Below, piece after piece: positions 14,272 through 22,987 of a stretch of DNA of 33,264 bases. The position numbers and the translations under genes were made by a program. Numbering within the stretch: position 1 is the first letter of the stretch; every line of letters begins with the position of its first letter. The stretch comes from Oscillibacter sp. (GTDB lineage Bacteria; Bacillota; Clostridia; Oscillospirales; Oscillospiraceae): contig JAGBDS010000010.1 of the NCBI GenBank assembly GCA_017937405.1, forward strand, positions 1-33,264, in the 5' to 3' direction. The notes under the pieces are model-generated. The model had not been told where the DNA came from and did not search any database. It saw only the letters and a list, made by a program, of their open reading frames with translations.

Positions 14272-14968
14272 TTTCTCCCACAAAATAAGCGGGGTTCAAA
14301 GAACTTTTCGCACAAAAAGATGAAATCAGACACCGTTCTGCGATGTACTTCCATTTCCATGCTGTTCCGACGATTTTCTGCCTCGACAATACATCATTTT
14401 TCGAACTTTTTATTATAAAAAACAAATATTTAAATACAAAAATGGACAAAATACGCACTTTTTGGTGAGACAATAGGGGTGCAAAAAATGAAAGCCCGAA
14501 GGCACCCGACAAGTGTTCGGACGCCTCCGGAAGAGAGGGGTGGTACGGGTGAAAAATGCGTTGCCGTCCGGCTGGCGGAGCGCCTGGCGGCAGTGTCCGG
14601 TGGGACATATTTGGAAAGCCACGGCCTTTTCCCGGGCAGGGCCGCCGTGAAAACTGCTACACAAAGGAATCAGCATATGCCGTTCACCGCGCTCACCTCA
14701 CCATGAAGATTGTCGATGGGTTATATCCAGTATATACCACTCTTTTACGTACGGCAATACGATTAGACTGGCAGTGAGGGAGTCAAGGAAGGAAACATAT
14801 GGAAGATCGTATCCGGCTGGAAAAATAGGTGCCCATACTGTACTGCTTCCCCAAAAATCAAAATTGCCATGACATAGGGAATATACTATCTCCAAACGGC
14901 TGCGAAATTCGATTAGCCCTATACATTGAGGTTGATGGGACTTTTCGCTGAGGATCCCGGCGGGAGCA
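14272..14968. other. Intergenic stretch of about 700 bases without a supported gene
   Basis: An AT-rich patch (about 14395-14450) is followed by a GC-rich segment, then a mixed region leading to the glucosidase promoter. Several short frames exist on both strands (for example 14479-14706 plus and 14698-14982 minus), but none has a convincing ribosome site or a recognisable domain. The abrupt composition change and the position directly after the integrase operon make this a plausible right boundary zone of the island. No duplicate of the left flank that could be an attachment site was found by eye. Confidence 0.4.
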
Positions 14969-14997
14969 TTGACAAGCGTCACAAAACGTGCTAAATC
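14969..14997 (+). promoter_or_regulatory. Candidate promoter of the alpha-glucosidase gene
   Basis: A perfect TTGACA (14969-14974) is followed after 17 bases by TAAATC (14992-14997), a weak -10. The start codon is about 39 bases downstream of the -10 box. No LacI-type operator was seen beside it. Confidence 0.35.
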
Positions 14998-15035
14998 ATA
15001 GCAGATATATTTTGCCCGGAAAGGAAACCTTTTTC

Positions 15036-16721
15036 ATGAAAAAATCATGGTGGAACGGCAAGGTTGCCTACCAAATCTATCCTAAGAGCTTTTGCGACTC
15101 CAACGGCGACGGCATCGGCGATCTGCGGGGCGTGCTGTCCAAGCTGGACTATCTGAAGGACTTGGGCATCGACATCATCTGGCTTTCCCCTGTCTACCAG
15201 TCTCCTTTTGTGGACCAGGGGTACGATATCTCCGACTATTACCGCATCGCGGAGGAGTTCGGTACCATGGAGGACTTTGACCTGCTGCTGGCGGAGGCCA
15301 AGCGGCGCGGCATGTCCATCGTCATGGACCTGGTGGTGAATCACTGCTCCGACCGGCACGAGTGGTTCCAAAAGGCCTTGGCGGACCCGGAGGGGGAATA
15401 TGCCGATTACTTTTACTTCCGCAAGGGGAAGGACGGTCAGCCCCCCAGCAACTACCGCTCCTACTTCGGCGGCAGCACCTGGAGCCCCGTCCCCGGGACG
15501 GACCTTTACTACCTCCATATGTTCGCCCCGGAGCAGCCGGATCTGAACTGGGAAAACCCGGTGATTCGCCAAAAGATCTACGACATGGTGAACTGGTGGC
15601 TGGACAAGGGCGTGGCCGGCTTCCGTATCGACGCCATCATCAATATCAAGAAAAACCTGGACTTTCCCTCTTTTCAGCCCGACGGCCCCGACGGCCTAGC
15701 CGCCTGCACGAAAATGGTGGAGTCCGCCCACGGCATCGGGGAGTTCCTTCAGGAGTTGAAGCGCGAGACCTTCGCCAGGCACGACGCCTTCACCGTGGGC
15801 GAGGTGTTTAATATGAAAGAGGATGAGCTGGCGGAATTCATCGGAGACGAGGGTCATTTCTCCACCATGTTTGACTTCAGCGCCCAGGCCCTCACCTTCG
15901 GCGGCCACGGCTGGTACGATGCGCCCACCATTCAATTCGAGCCCTGGCGGGAGGCCCTGTTCAACGCCCAGCGGGAAGTTCAGGGAATCGGTTTCCTGGC
16001 CAACATCATCGAAAACCACGACGAGCCCCGGGGCGCCAGCCGCTTCCTGCCGCCCTACGCCCAAAACGAGACGGGCAAAAAGCTGCTGGCCACCACTTCC
16101 CTGTTGCTGCGGGGCATTCCCTTCCTGTACCAAGGCCAGGAGATCGGCATGACCAACTGCCCCATGACCGATATTTCCCAGTATGAGGACATCAACACCA
16201 TCGACCAGTATCAGGTGGCCCTCCGGGCCGGATGTACCGAAGCGGAAGCGCTGGAGGCCTGTTGCCTCCACAGCCGGGACAACGCCCGAACCCCCATGCA
16301 ATGGTCTGACGCCCCCAACGGCGGTTTCACCACCGGCACGCCCTGGTTCATGGTGAATCCCAATTACCGGGACATCAACGCCGCGGAGCAGGCGGGCCGC
16401 CCGGATTCTCTTCTGAACTACTACAAGCAGCTCATCGCCCTACGGAAATCCGACGCCTATGTGGATACCTTTACTTACGGCGACTTCGTTCCTGCCTATG
16501 AGACGGAGCCGGGCATCCTGGCCTACCTGCGGAAGGGAGAGGGCCAGACCATCCTGGTGGCGGGCAACTACGGCGAGACTGCCCGCACCCTGACACTGGA
16601 CGGCCCCGTGAGACAGGTGCTGCTGACCAATACCGGCAGAGGGGCGGAACTTCTGGCACAGGCAAGGAGCGAGGGACACATCACCCTGGAAAGCTGCGAA
16701 AGCGCCGTGGTTCTGCTTTAA
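15036..16721 (+). CDS. GH13 alpha-glucosidase (oligo-1,6-glucosidase-like)
   Basis: This 561-residue cytoplasmic enzyme belongs to glycoside hydrolase family 13, of the oligo-1,6-glucosidase / alpha-glucosidase / trehalose-6-phosphate hydrolase group. WWNGKVAYQIYPKSF and DSNGDGIGDL open the TIM barrel, and DLVVNHCSD is region I. The nucleophile is D199 in GFRIDA, the acid/base is E256 in VGEVFNM, and the transition-state stabiliser is D329 in ENHDEPR. D199 and D329 coincide with the numbering of the Bacillus oligo-1,6-glucosidase. The ATG at 15036 has AAAGGA 10 bases upstream; an in-frame start at 14988 lacks one. It releases glucose from short alpha-glucosides. It stands alone, ending at a bidirectional terminator, with no transporter or phosphotransferase gene beside it. 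Confidence 0.93.
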   Translation: MKKSWWNGKVAYQIYPKSFCDSNGDGIGDLRGVLSKLDYLKDLGIDIIWLSPVYQSPFVDQGYDISDYYRIAEEFGTMEDFDLLLAEAKRRGMSIVMDLVVNHCSDRHEWFQKALADPEGEYADYFYFRKGKDGQPPSNYRSYFGGSTWSPVPGTDLYYLHMFAPEQPDLNWENPVIRQKIYDMVNWWLDKGVAGFRIDAIINIKKNLDFPSFQPDGPDGLAACTKMVESAHGIGEFLQELKRETFARHDAFTVGEVFNMKEDELAEFIGDEGHFSTMFDFSAQALTFGGHGWYDAPTIQFEPWREALFNAQREVQGIGFLANIIENHDEPRGASRFLPPYAQNETGKKLLATTSLLLRGIPFLYQGQEIGMTNCPMTDISQYEDINTIDQYQVALRAGCTEAEALEACCLHSRDNARTPMQWSDAPNGGFTTGTPWFMVNPNYRDINAAEQAGRPDSLLNYYKQLIALRKSDAYVDTFTYGDFVPAYETEPGILAYLRKGEGQTILVAGNYGETARTLTLDGPVRQVLLTNTGRGAELLAQARSEGHITLESCESAVVLL

Positions 16722-16797
16722 ATCCAGCGCAGGAAGTTCTTTTGCGGGACGGCTTCCATCGTCCGCGAAATGTGCCTCATGTTCTCCTGCAACAAAA

Positions 16798-16831
16798 CAT
16801 CCTCCCCGGGCATGCCGACCCGGGGAGGATG
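16798..16831. terminator. Bidirectional terminator between convergent genes
   Basis: A perfect 13-bp stem (16798-16810 with 16819-16831) with an 8-base loop. It begins 5 bases after the stop of the minus-strand membrane-protein gene, where it is followed by TTTTGTT. It also ends the glucosidase transcript on the plus strand. Confidence 0.85.
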
Positions 16832-16836
16832 CTGCT

Positions 16837-17088
16837 TTACTCGTTTTCGCTTTCAGATTCCTGCAAGGCGGCAGGTCCTTTTCGGATAATATTTTTGACA
16901 GCCTCACGGGTCTTATCCTCCGCGCCAAAGAGCAGAAAACAGATGATCAGCGACCAGGAAGCAAAGCCGCCGAGCAGGGAATCCGGAAAACCGAATACCA
17001 CGGCAATGATGATACCGAAGAGGGAAAACGCCAGGAGATAAGAGACCAACACGCCAATCCAATATATGGAGGACTTGAACTTTTCCAC
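16837..17088 (-). CDS. Small membrane protein of unknown function
   Basis: This 83-residue protein has two hydrophobic segments: IYWIGVLVSYLLAFSLFGII (about residues 8-33) and WSLIICFLLFG (about 45-56). A cytoplasmic-type basic tail (KTREAVKNIIRKG) and an acidic end follow. An AAAGGAG ribosome site lies 7 bases before the ATG, and a terminator follows 5 bases after the stop, so it is a real single-gene unit. I do not recognise a family. It is transcribed convergently to the glucosidase gene and divergently from the peptidase gene. Confidence 0.75.
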   Translation of the reverse strand: MEKFKSSIYWIGVLVSYLLAFSLFGIIIAVVFGFPDSLLGGFASWSLIICFLLFGAEDKTREAVKNIIRKGPAALQESESENE

Positions 17089-17347
17089 GGTGCACTCCTT
17101 TCTTCACGCTCTGGTTTCAGGGAAAGCGCGGGTGAACTTCGCTGCTATTGACTCGCTGATCCTTTCTGGTTCCTGTCTGCTTGAGGCTGTTTCGGGGCTT
17201 GTTCTTCCCTGTCAAATGCGCGTCCGCTCAGACGCTTTTGGCAGCTGCAATCAATTCTATGCGGCCGCTTTCTGCCGGGTGCCGTTTGGAAAACGTAAAA
17301 CAATCGAGTTCTTTTTGCTTACAGGCGGCGCGTGGCCGAGATTCTGC

Positions 17348-17376
17348 TTGCCCGCGCCGCCGGATGCGGATATGAT
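17348..17376 (+). promoter_or_regulatory. Candidate promoter of the M20 peptidase gene
   Basis: TTGCCC (17348-17353) and TATGAT (17371-17376) are 17 bases apart, placing the start near 17383 and leaving a leader of about 20 bases. The rest of the 314-base gap between 17088 and 17403 shows no gene; its left part carries the upstream sequence of the small membrane-protein gene. Confidence 0.5.
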
Positions 17377-17402
17377 AGGATACAAGAGAAAGAAGGGATC
17401 AT

Positions 17403-18635
17403 ATGCTGCTGAACAATGAGACTGTGCGCAAAGCGCTGGATGAGATCCGGGCGCTGGACGAGACCACCACCCGGGAAACGCTGACCCTGTGCCAGATCCC
17501 CGCCCCCTCCCATCAGGAGCGGAAAAAAGCGGAATACATCCTGAAACTGTTCCTGGAGGCGGGGCTGCTGGACGTCCATATGGACGAGGTGTGGAACGTG
17601 CTGGGCCGGTGGCCCGGCACCGGCGGAGGCCCCACTGTCATGCTGGCCGCCCACACGGACACGGTATTCCCCATGGAGACCGACGTTACCGTCCGGAAGG
17701 AGGGCAGCCGCTACTACTGCCCCGGCATCAATGACGACACCCACGCCGTGGCCGAGATCATGGCCGTGGCGAAAGCCATGGTGAAGCATGATCTGCATGC
17801 CAAGGGCGATATCCTCTTTTGCGCCAATGTCTGCGAGGAGGGCCTGGGCGACCTGAAGGGCGTCAAGCACATCTTCGGGCACGAAAATGATATCGACGCC
17901 TTCGTGTCTGTGGATAATCCCGTCACCGGCGGCGTGGTCTATACCGCCACAGGCAGCCGCCGATATCATGTGACCTTTACCGGCAGCGGCGGTCACAGCT
18001 TTTCCGACTTCGGCCTGCCCAACCCCATTCACGCCATGGGTCGGGCCATCGCCGCCATCTCCGAATTCCAGGTGCTCGACCTGCCTAAAACCACGTTCAA
18101 CGTGGGCGTGGTCAACGGCGGCACCTCCGTGAACACCATCGCAAGCTCCGCTTCCCTGCTGATGGACATCCGCTCTGACAGCGACAGCGAGCTGGAGCGG
18201 CTGACGGAGGAATTTCGGCGGGCCATCGACCAGGCGGTGGAAGATGAGAACCGCCGCTGGGGGCCGGATCAGCCGCCTGTAAAGGCAGAGGTGGAGGTGA
18301 AGGGCATTCGCCCCGCGGGCACCCAGTCCCCGGACTACCCCATCGTCACCGCCGCCTTTGAAGCCGCCCGGATGCTGGGTATCCAGCCGGAGCTGCGCCA
18401 TGAGAGCAGCACCGACGCCAACATCCCCATCAGCATGGGCATCCCCGCCATTGCGGTGGGTCGGGGCGGCCGGGAGGGCGGCATCCACACGACCCACGAA
18501 TGGTTCGAGCCGGTGGAGGCCTGGCTGGGCCCCCAGCGGGATTTGCTGCTGGTTCTGCTGCTGGCGGGACTGGAGGGCTGCGTGGAGCCTGCTATCACAC
18601 GGCCTTCTGGGAAACCGGCAGTTCCGGCTCCCTGA
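17403..18635 (+). CDS. M20-family metallopeptidase (peptidase T / carboxypeptidase-like)
   Basis: This 410-residue cytosolic protein matches the M20 di-zinc exopeptidase family. The first metal site is AAHTDTV (H84, D86), the bridging Asp is in GINDDTHA (D111 or D112), and the catalytic Glu pair is CEEG (E145, E146). A late metal-binding His is in IHTTHEWF. A dimerisation domain with TGSGGHSFSDFG lies in the middle. Members cleave amino acids from tripeptides or N-acyl and folyl-type substrates; the specificity here is not readable. AGAAGG lies 6 bases before the ATG. The C-terminal ~15 residues (Pro/Ala-rich) look like a variable tail. It is a single-gene unit ending at a hairpin shared with hydA. 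Confidence 0.9.
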   Translation: MLLNNETVRKALDEIRALDETTTRETLTLCQIPAPSHQERKKAEYILKLFLEAGLLDVHMDEVWNVLGRWPGTGGGPTVMLAAHTDTVFPMETDVTVRKEGSRYYCPGINDDTHAVAEIMAVAKAMVKHDLHAKGDILFCANVCEEGLGDLKGVKHIFGHENDIDAFVSVDNPVTGGVVYTATGSRRYHVTFTGSGGHSFSDFGLPNPIHAMGRAIAAISEFQVLDLPKTTFNVGVVNGGTSVNTIASSASLLMDIRSDSDSELERLTEEFRRAIDQAVEDENRRWGPDQPPVKAEVEVKGIRPAGTQSPDYPIVTAAFEAARMLGIQPELRHESSTDANIPISMGIPAIAVGRGGREGGIHTTHEWFEPVEAWLGPQRDLLLVLLLAGLEGCVEPAITRPSGKPAVPAP

Positions 18636-18656
18636 ACACAAGCCTTGCAAAACGAA

Positions 18657-18701
18657 AATGCTCCCCCAATAGAAGGTAAGCCCTTCTATTGGGGGAGCAT
18701 T
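18657..18701. terminator. 20-bp perfect hairpin between the peptidase gene and hydA
   Basis: A 20-bp perfect stem (18657-18676 with 18682-18701) with a 5-base loop. On the minus strand it is followed by TTTTCGTTTTGC and ends the hydCBA operon, 48 bases after the hydA stop. On the plus strand it lies 22 bases after the peptidase stop but lacks a good U-tract. Confidence 0.85.
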
Positions 18702-18748
18702 GCATAATAGCAATTTTCCGGGTGATTCGGGTTTATCCGGGCACAGGG

Positions 18749-20458
18749 TTATTCCTCACGATTCGCACTGGCGGAATAATGCACATGGAGCAGCTCGTGA
18801 GACCGTTCGCCCAGGTGCTTGAGCAGCTCAGAAGCAATGGGGTTGCTCTCGGACCGCTTGATGAGCGCGTTGCGGTCCGCCTCGTACAAGCCGGCGGCGC
18901 GCTGCTGCTTGATGGGGATGAGGCCGTAGGGCTGGCCTGCGCCGCCGACGCATCCGGTCTTGCAGGTCATGACCTCCACCAGGTCGTAGTAGGCGACGCC
19001 ATCTTCAATGTCCTTGAGCAGCTTCTTGGCGTTCACCAGGCCGTGGACCACGGCGATGCGCAGGACGCGGTCACCCACAGGCAGGGAGACCTCCCGGATG
19101 ACGTCGCTGCCCCGGATGCCGGAGAACTGGATGGCCTGGAGGGTGTTCTTGGACTTGTCCTCCACCACCCGGCGGGCCACAGCCTCCGCCACGCCGCCGG
19201 TGGTGCCGAAGATGGTGGCGGCGCCAGTGCCCATACCGAAGGGCAGGTCGGGAGCCTCGCCCTCCAGCTCCGTGAAGCGGATGCCGGACTCCTTGATCAT
19301 CATGATGATCTCCTGGGTGGTCAGCACCAGGTCCACATCCCGGACACCGTCATGCTGGAACTCCGGCCGGGCGGCCTCCATCTTCTTGGCGGTGCAGGGC
19401 ATAATGGCGATGTGGTAGGTGGTGCGGCCATCCTCGGCGTCCTTCTTCTTGTACTGATCCCGCAGAACGGCGGCGAACATCTGCATGGGGGACTTGCAGG
19501 TGGAGACATTTTTTAGATACTTGGGATTTTCCTTTTCCAGATACTTGATCCAGGCCGGGCAGCAGCTGGTGAACATGGGGAAGGGGCCGCCCTTTTTCAG
19601 CCGCTCCAGGAATTCCGCGGACTCCTCCATGACCGTCAGGTCTGCGCCGAAGTTGGTGTCGTACACCTCGTCGGCGCCCATCATCTTCAGGGCGGACACC
19701 AGCTTGTCGATGGCGTTGACGCCGGGTTCCAGGCCAAAGGCCTCGCCCACGGCCACGCGGACGGCGGGCGCGATCTGGAACACCACTCGCTTATTGGCGT
19801 CGTACAGCACCCGCCAGGCCTTGCCGATCTCGTCCCGGACGGTGATGGCGCCGGTGGGGCAGGCGGCGGCACACTGGCCGCAGCTGATGCAGTTGGTGTC
19901 ACTGAGCTTCCGGTCGAAGGCCGGCATCACCTGCAGGTCGCTGCCCCGGTGGGCGAAGTTCAGGATGCCCATGCCCTGCATCTCCTCGCAGATGCGGACG
20001 CAGTCGCCGCAGAGAATGCACTTGTTGGGATCCCGGACGATGGCGGGAGAGGAGTGGTCCTTCTCATAGTGGGGGCGGGTGTCCTCAAAGCGGACCTTCC
20101 GCACGCCGAACTGAAGCGCCAGGTCCTGCAGGCGGCACTTGCCGCTCTTTTCGCAGGTGGTGCAGTCCCGGCAGTGGGAGGAGAGCATCAGCTCCAGAAT
20201 CATCCGCCGGTGCTTTAACAGACGGGCGGTGTTGGTGCGGATCTTCATGCCGTCCCGGGGCTCCATGGAGCAGGAGGCGTCGATCTTGCCCTTTTCATCC
20301 TCCACCACGCACATCCGGCAGGCGCCGAAGGTGGACAGCTCGGAGTAATAGCAGAAGGTGGGCATATCGATACCGGCCTTCTGAATGACCGCCAGAACGT
20401 TTTTCTCCCCGTCGAAGGGGACACGCTGGCCGTCGATGTACATGATTCCCTTTGCCAT
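18749..20458 (-). CDS. hydA: [FeFe] hydrogenase catalytic subunit HydA (electron-bifurcating type)
   Basis: This 569-residue protein is an [FeFe] hydrogenase with accessory clusters. It has an N-terminal [2Fe-2S] domain (C36, C47, C50, C63), a His-Cys3 cluster (H95, C99, C102, C108), and two [4Fe-4S] sets (C147-C157 and C190-C200). The H-cluster motifs are TSCCPAW (C299, C300), MPCTAKKME (C355) and MTCKTGCVGGAGQP (C499, C503), the same numbers as in clostridial CpI. The third motif deviates from the common CPGGC-GGGGQP by KTG and by Ala for Gly, but all Cys are kept. It starts 4 bases after hydB with AAGGAGGG upstream. With HydBC it would couple NADH and reduced ferredoxin oxidation to H2 formation, or the reverse. 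Confidence 0.95.
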   Translation of the reverse strand: MAKGIMYIDGQRVPFDGEKNVLAVIQKAGIDMPTFCYYSELSTFGACRMCVVEDEKGKIDASCSMEPRDGMKIRTNTARLLKHRRMILELMLSSHCRDCTTCEKSGKCRLQDLALQFGVRKVRFEDTRPHYEKDHSSPAIVRDPNKCILCGDCVRICEEMQGMGILNFAHRGSDLQVMPAFDRKLSDTNCISCGQCAAACPTGAITVRDEIGKAWRVLYDANKRVVFQIAPAVRVAVGEAFGLEPGVNAIDKLVSALKMMGADEVYDTNFGADLTVMEESAEFLERLKKGGPFPMFTSCCPAWIKYLEKENPKYLKNVSTCKSPMQMFAAVLRDQYKKKDAEDGRTTYHIAIMPCTAKKMEAARPEFQHDGVRDVDLVLTTQEIIMMIKESGIRFTELEGEAPDLPFGMGTGAATIFGTTGGVAEAVARRVVEDKSKNTLQAIQFSGIRGSDVIREVSLPVGDRVLRIAVVHGLVNAKKLLKDIEDGVAYYDLVEVMTCKTGCVGGAGQPYGLIPIKQQRAAGLYEADRNALIKRSESNPIASELLKHLGERSHELLHVHYSASANREE

Positions 20459-20462
20459 TTTC

Positions 20463-22367
20463 TCAGCCCTCCTTTGCTGCCGTGATGGCGCCGAAGGGAC
20501 AGTTGCTCACACAGGCGCCGCAGTTGATGCACTTTTCCGGGTCGATGGTGTGGGGCTTCTTCACAGAGCCCTGGATAGCCTCCATGGGGCAGTTCTTCCG
20601 GCACTTGCCGCAGCCCTTGCACGCCTCTGGGTCGATGGTGGGATGGGGCTTTTCCCGGTTGCAGATGGGGCAGTGATGGTCCACAACGTGGGCCAGATAC
20701 TCGTCACGGAAATATTTCAGGGTGCTCTGGACGGGCTTGCAGGCGCTCTGGCCCAGGCCGCACAGGGCGGTGGAGCTGATGGTGTCTGCCAGCTCCTCCA
20801 GCAGGTCCAGGTCCTCCAGGGTGCCCTTGTTGGCGACGATGCGGTCCAGGATCTCCAGCATCCGCTTGGTGCCCTCCCGGCAGGGAACGCACTTGCCGCA
20901 GGACTCCTTCTGGGTGAATTCCATGAAGAACCGGGCAGTCTCCACCATGCAGGTGTCCTCGTCCATGACCACCAGGCCGCCGGAGCCGATCATGGCGCCG
21001 ATGGATTTCAGGGAGTCAAAGTCCAGCGGCAGGTCCAGGTGCTCCTGGCTGGCAGTAGTAGCGCCGCCGGAGGGACCGCCGATCTGGACGGCCTTGAATT
21101 TCTTGCCGCCCCGGATGCCGCCGCCGATATCAAAGACGACCTCCCGGATAGAAGTGCCCATGGGCACCTCGATGAGACCCGTGTTCACCACGTTGCCCGT
21201 CAGGGCGAAGGCCTTGGTGCCGGGGCTGGTGCGGGTGCCGATGGAGTGATACCAGTCCACGCCGTTGCGGACGATGAGGGGGACGTTGGCGAAGGTCTCC
21301 ACGTTGTTCAGCACCGTGGGCTCCGCCCAGAGGCCGTGCTCGATGGTGCGGGGCGGCTTGACACGGGGCATACCCCGGTTGCCCTCGATGGAGGCGGTCA
21401 GGGCGCTGCCCTCGCCGCAGACGAAGGCACCGGCACCCTTGTTGACGTGGATGCGGAAGGAGAAGTCGGTGCCCATGATGCGGTCGCCCAGAAGGCCGTA
21501 TTCCTCGGCCTTGGCGATGGCGGCCTTCAGACGGCTGACAGCCAGGGGGTACTCGGCGCGGACGTAAATATAGCCCTCGTCGCTTCCCACGGCCAGGCCG
21601 GCGATCATCATGCCCTCCAGCACGCTGTGGGGGTTGCCCTCCATGATGGAGCGGTCCATGAACGCGCCGGGGTCGCCCTCGTCGCCGTTGCAGACGATGT
21701 ACTTCTTGGGGGATTTCTGCTTCCGGGCGCCGTCCCATTTGCGGCCCGCGGGGAAGCCGCCGCCGCCACGGCCACGGAGGCCGGAGTCCATGATGGTCTT
21801 GCAGATCTCCTCGTCTGTCATCTCGAACAGGGCCTTCTCAAAGCCGGAATAGCCGCCCTTGGCGATGTACTCCTCAATATCCTCGGCGTCGCTGGTGCCG
21901 CAGTTCTCCAGCACCACCCGGTGCTGCTTCTTGTAGAAGGGGATATCCTCCTGCCGGGGGTAGGCCACGCCGTCCAGGTGATACACCAGACGGTCGATGA
22001 TCTCGCCGCCCAGGACAGTCTTTTCCAGAATTTCGTGGCAGTCCTCGGGCTTGACGTGAATGTACATGACGCCCATGGGCTCGATGTGGACCAGGGGGCC
22101 CATCTCGCAGAAGCCGTGGCAGCCGCTCATCTTCACATGGAGGCTCTTCTCCTCATCGGTGTCATGCTTGAGGCCCACGTACACCTGAAGGCCCCGCTTT
22201 TCACACTCGGCCTTGATGTTGTCGTAGATTTTCAGAGCGCCGCCGGCGATGCAGCCGGTGCCGGCGCAGATCAGCACGGAGGGGACCTGCTCGCTCTGCT
22301 TCAGGGCGTTGCGGGCATTGGCCTGAAACACATGGAAGCTGTCCCGGGTCATTTTCGCGCGTCTCAT
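20463..22367 (-). CDS. hydB: Electron-bifurcating hydrogenase flavoprotein subunit HydB (NuoF-like)
   Basis: This 634-residue protein is the NAD(H)- and FMN-binding subunit. An N-terminal thioredoxin-like [2Fe-2S] domain (C34, C39, C83, C87) is fused to a NuoF core with the glycine-rich loop GRGGGGFPAG and VCNGDEGDPGAF. The NuoF [4Fe-4S] motif ESCGKCVPCREGTKRM follows. The C-terminus has two ferredoxin-type [4Fe-4S] motifs, CKGCGKCRKNCP and CINCGACVSNCP. This layout is typical of HydB/HndC and of formate dehydrogenase beta subunits. The ATG overlaps the hydC stop (ATGA); an in-frame ATG five codons later is possible. The neighbouring hydA makes the hydrogenase assignment firm. Whether it is bifurcating or simply NAD(P)-linked cannot be told from motifs. 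Confidence 0.94.
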   Translation of the reverse strand: MRRAKMTRDSFHVFQANARNALKQSEQVPSVLICAGTGCIAGGALKIYDNIKAECEKRGLQVYVGLKHDTDEEKSLHVKMSGCHGFCEMGPLVHIEPMGVMYIHVKPEDCHEILEKTVLGGEIIDRLVYHLDGVAYPRQEDIPFYKKQHRVVLENCGTSDAEDIEEYIAKGGYSGFEKALFEMTDEEICKTIMDSGLRGRGGGGFPAGRKWDGARKQKSPKKYIVCNGDEGDPGAFMDRSIMEGNPHSVLEGMMIAGLAVGSDEGYIYVRAEYPLAVSRLKAAIAKAEEYGLLGDRIMGTDFSFRIHVNKGAGAFVCGEGSALTASIEGNRGMPRVKPPRTIEHGLWAEPTVLNNVETFANVPLIVRNGVDWYHSIGTRTSPGTKAFALTGNVVNTGLIEVPMGTSIREVVFDIGGGIRGGKKFKAVQIGGPSGGATTASQEHLDLPLDFDSLKSIGAMIGSGGLVVMDEDTCMVETARFFMEFTQKESCGKCVPCREGTKRMLEILDRIVANKGTLEDLDLLEELADTISSTALCGLGQSACKPVQSTLKYFRDEYLAHVVDHHCPICNREKPHPTIDPEACKGCGKCRKNCPMEAIQGSVKKPHTIDPEKCINCGACVSNCPFGAITAAKEG

Positions 22368-22861
22368 ACGGCAGCGTCCTCCTTTTTCCGAATATCCTCC
22401 AGCAGTGCCAGAGCCGCCTCCGGCGTCATCTTCGAATGGACCTCGCCGTCAATGGTCATGACAGGGGCCAGGCCACAGGCGCCCAGGCACGCCACCGTCT
22501 CCAGAGTGAACATCCCGTCCGCCGAGGTCTTTTTCTTCCCCGTCAGACCCAGATAGTCGTGGATGGCGTCATAGATGGGCTGGGATTTGCGGACGTGACA
22601 CGCCGTACCGGCGCAGACCTTGATGATGTACTTTCCCTTTGCTTCCAGGGAGAAGTTCTCATAGAAGGTCGCCACACTGTACACCTTGGCGGTGCTGACG
22701 CCTAGCTTTTCCGCGATCAGGGTCAGCGTATCCTCGCTGAGATACTTGTACTCTGCCTGAATCTCCTGCATGATGGCAATGAGATTCGATTGATCGCACC
22801 CATAGGTTTCGATGATTTCGTTGGCCCGCGTCAATTCCTTATTGATTGGCACTACCATTCT
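22364..22861 (-). CDS. hydC: Hydrogenase NuoE-like [2Fe-2S] subunit HydC
   Basis: This protein of about 165 residues is a NuoE/HydC-type thioredoxin-fold [2Fe-2S] protein. An N-terminal helical bundle (LIAIMQEIQAEYKYLSEDTL) is followed by KVYSVATFYENFSL. The cluster ligands are CAGTACH and ACLGACGLAP, giving the C-x4-C and C-x3-C pattern. It relays electrons to HydB. The start is uncertain: an ATG at 22873 has no ribosome site. The ATG at 22861 is preferred because GAGGAGG lies just upstream, although the spacing is short; a GTG two codons later would be better spaced. It is the first gene of the hydCBA operon. Confidence 0.92.
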   Translation of the reverse strand, partial: RMVVPINKELTRANEIIETYGCDQSNLIAIMQEIQAEYKYLSEDTLTLIAEKLGVSTAKVYSVATFYENFSLEAKGKYIIKVCAGTACHVRKSQPIYDAIHDYLGLTGKKKTSADGMFTLETVACLGACGLAPVMTIDGEVHSKMTPEAALALLEDIRKKEDAAV

Positions 22862-22902
22862 CCTCCTCTGCATACTTGCTTGTTAATGATTCCTGCGGGG
22901 AA

Positions 22903-22931
22903 ATTCTACCATTACTTTTCAAAAGATGCAA
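22903..22931 (-). promoter_or_regulatory. Candidate promoter of hydCBA
   Basis: On the minus strand TTGCAT (22926-22931) and TAGAAT (22903-22908) are separated by exactly 17 bases, about 41 bases before the hydC start codon. No complete Rex-type palindrome was seen; only a TTGTTAA half-site near 22870. The upstream LacI gene points the same way and could read through. Confidence 0.55.
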
Positions 22932-22987
22932 TCATCTGTACAATCTGTGAGGCAATATTCCGAAATATCTGTTCATTTTGGAGAGGG

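Noticed and set aside
14479-14706. 75-codon plus-strand frame (and overlapping minus-strand frames)
   Set aside because: No ribosome site with good spacing, basic low-information sequence, and competing frames on both strands.
14698-14982. 94-codon minus-strand frame upstream of the glucosidase gene
   Set aside because: It starts at a GTG without a ribosome site and its hydrophobic C-terminal part could not be assigned to a family; too weak to call a gene.
14120-15035. Search for a tRNA gene or attachment-site duplication beside the integrase
   Set aside because: No cloverleaf-like sequence and no repeat shared with 8835-9245 was found by eye.
20385-22556. 723-codon open frame on the plus strand
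   Set aside because: It is the antisense shadow of hydB and hydA and is a Gly/Ala/Val/His-rich sequence without domains, while the minus strand carries all hydrogenase motifs.
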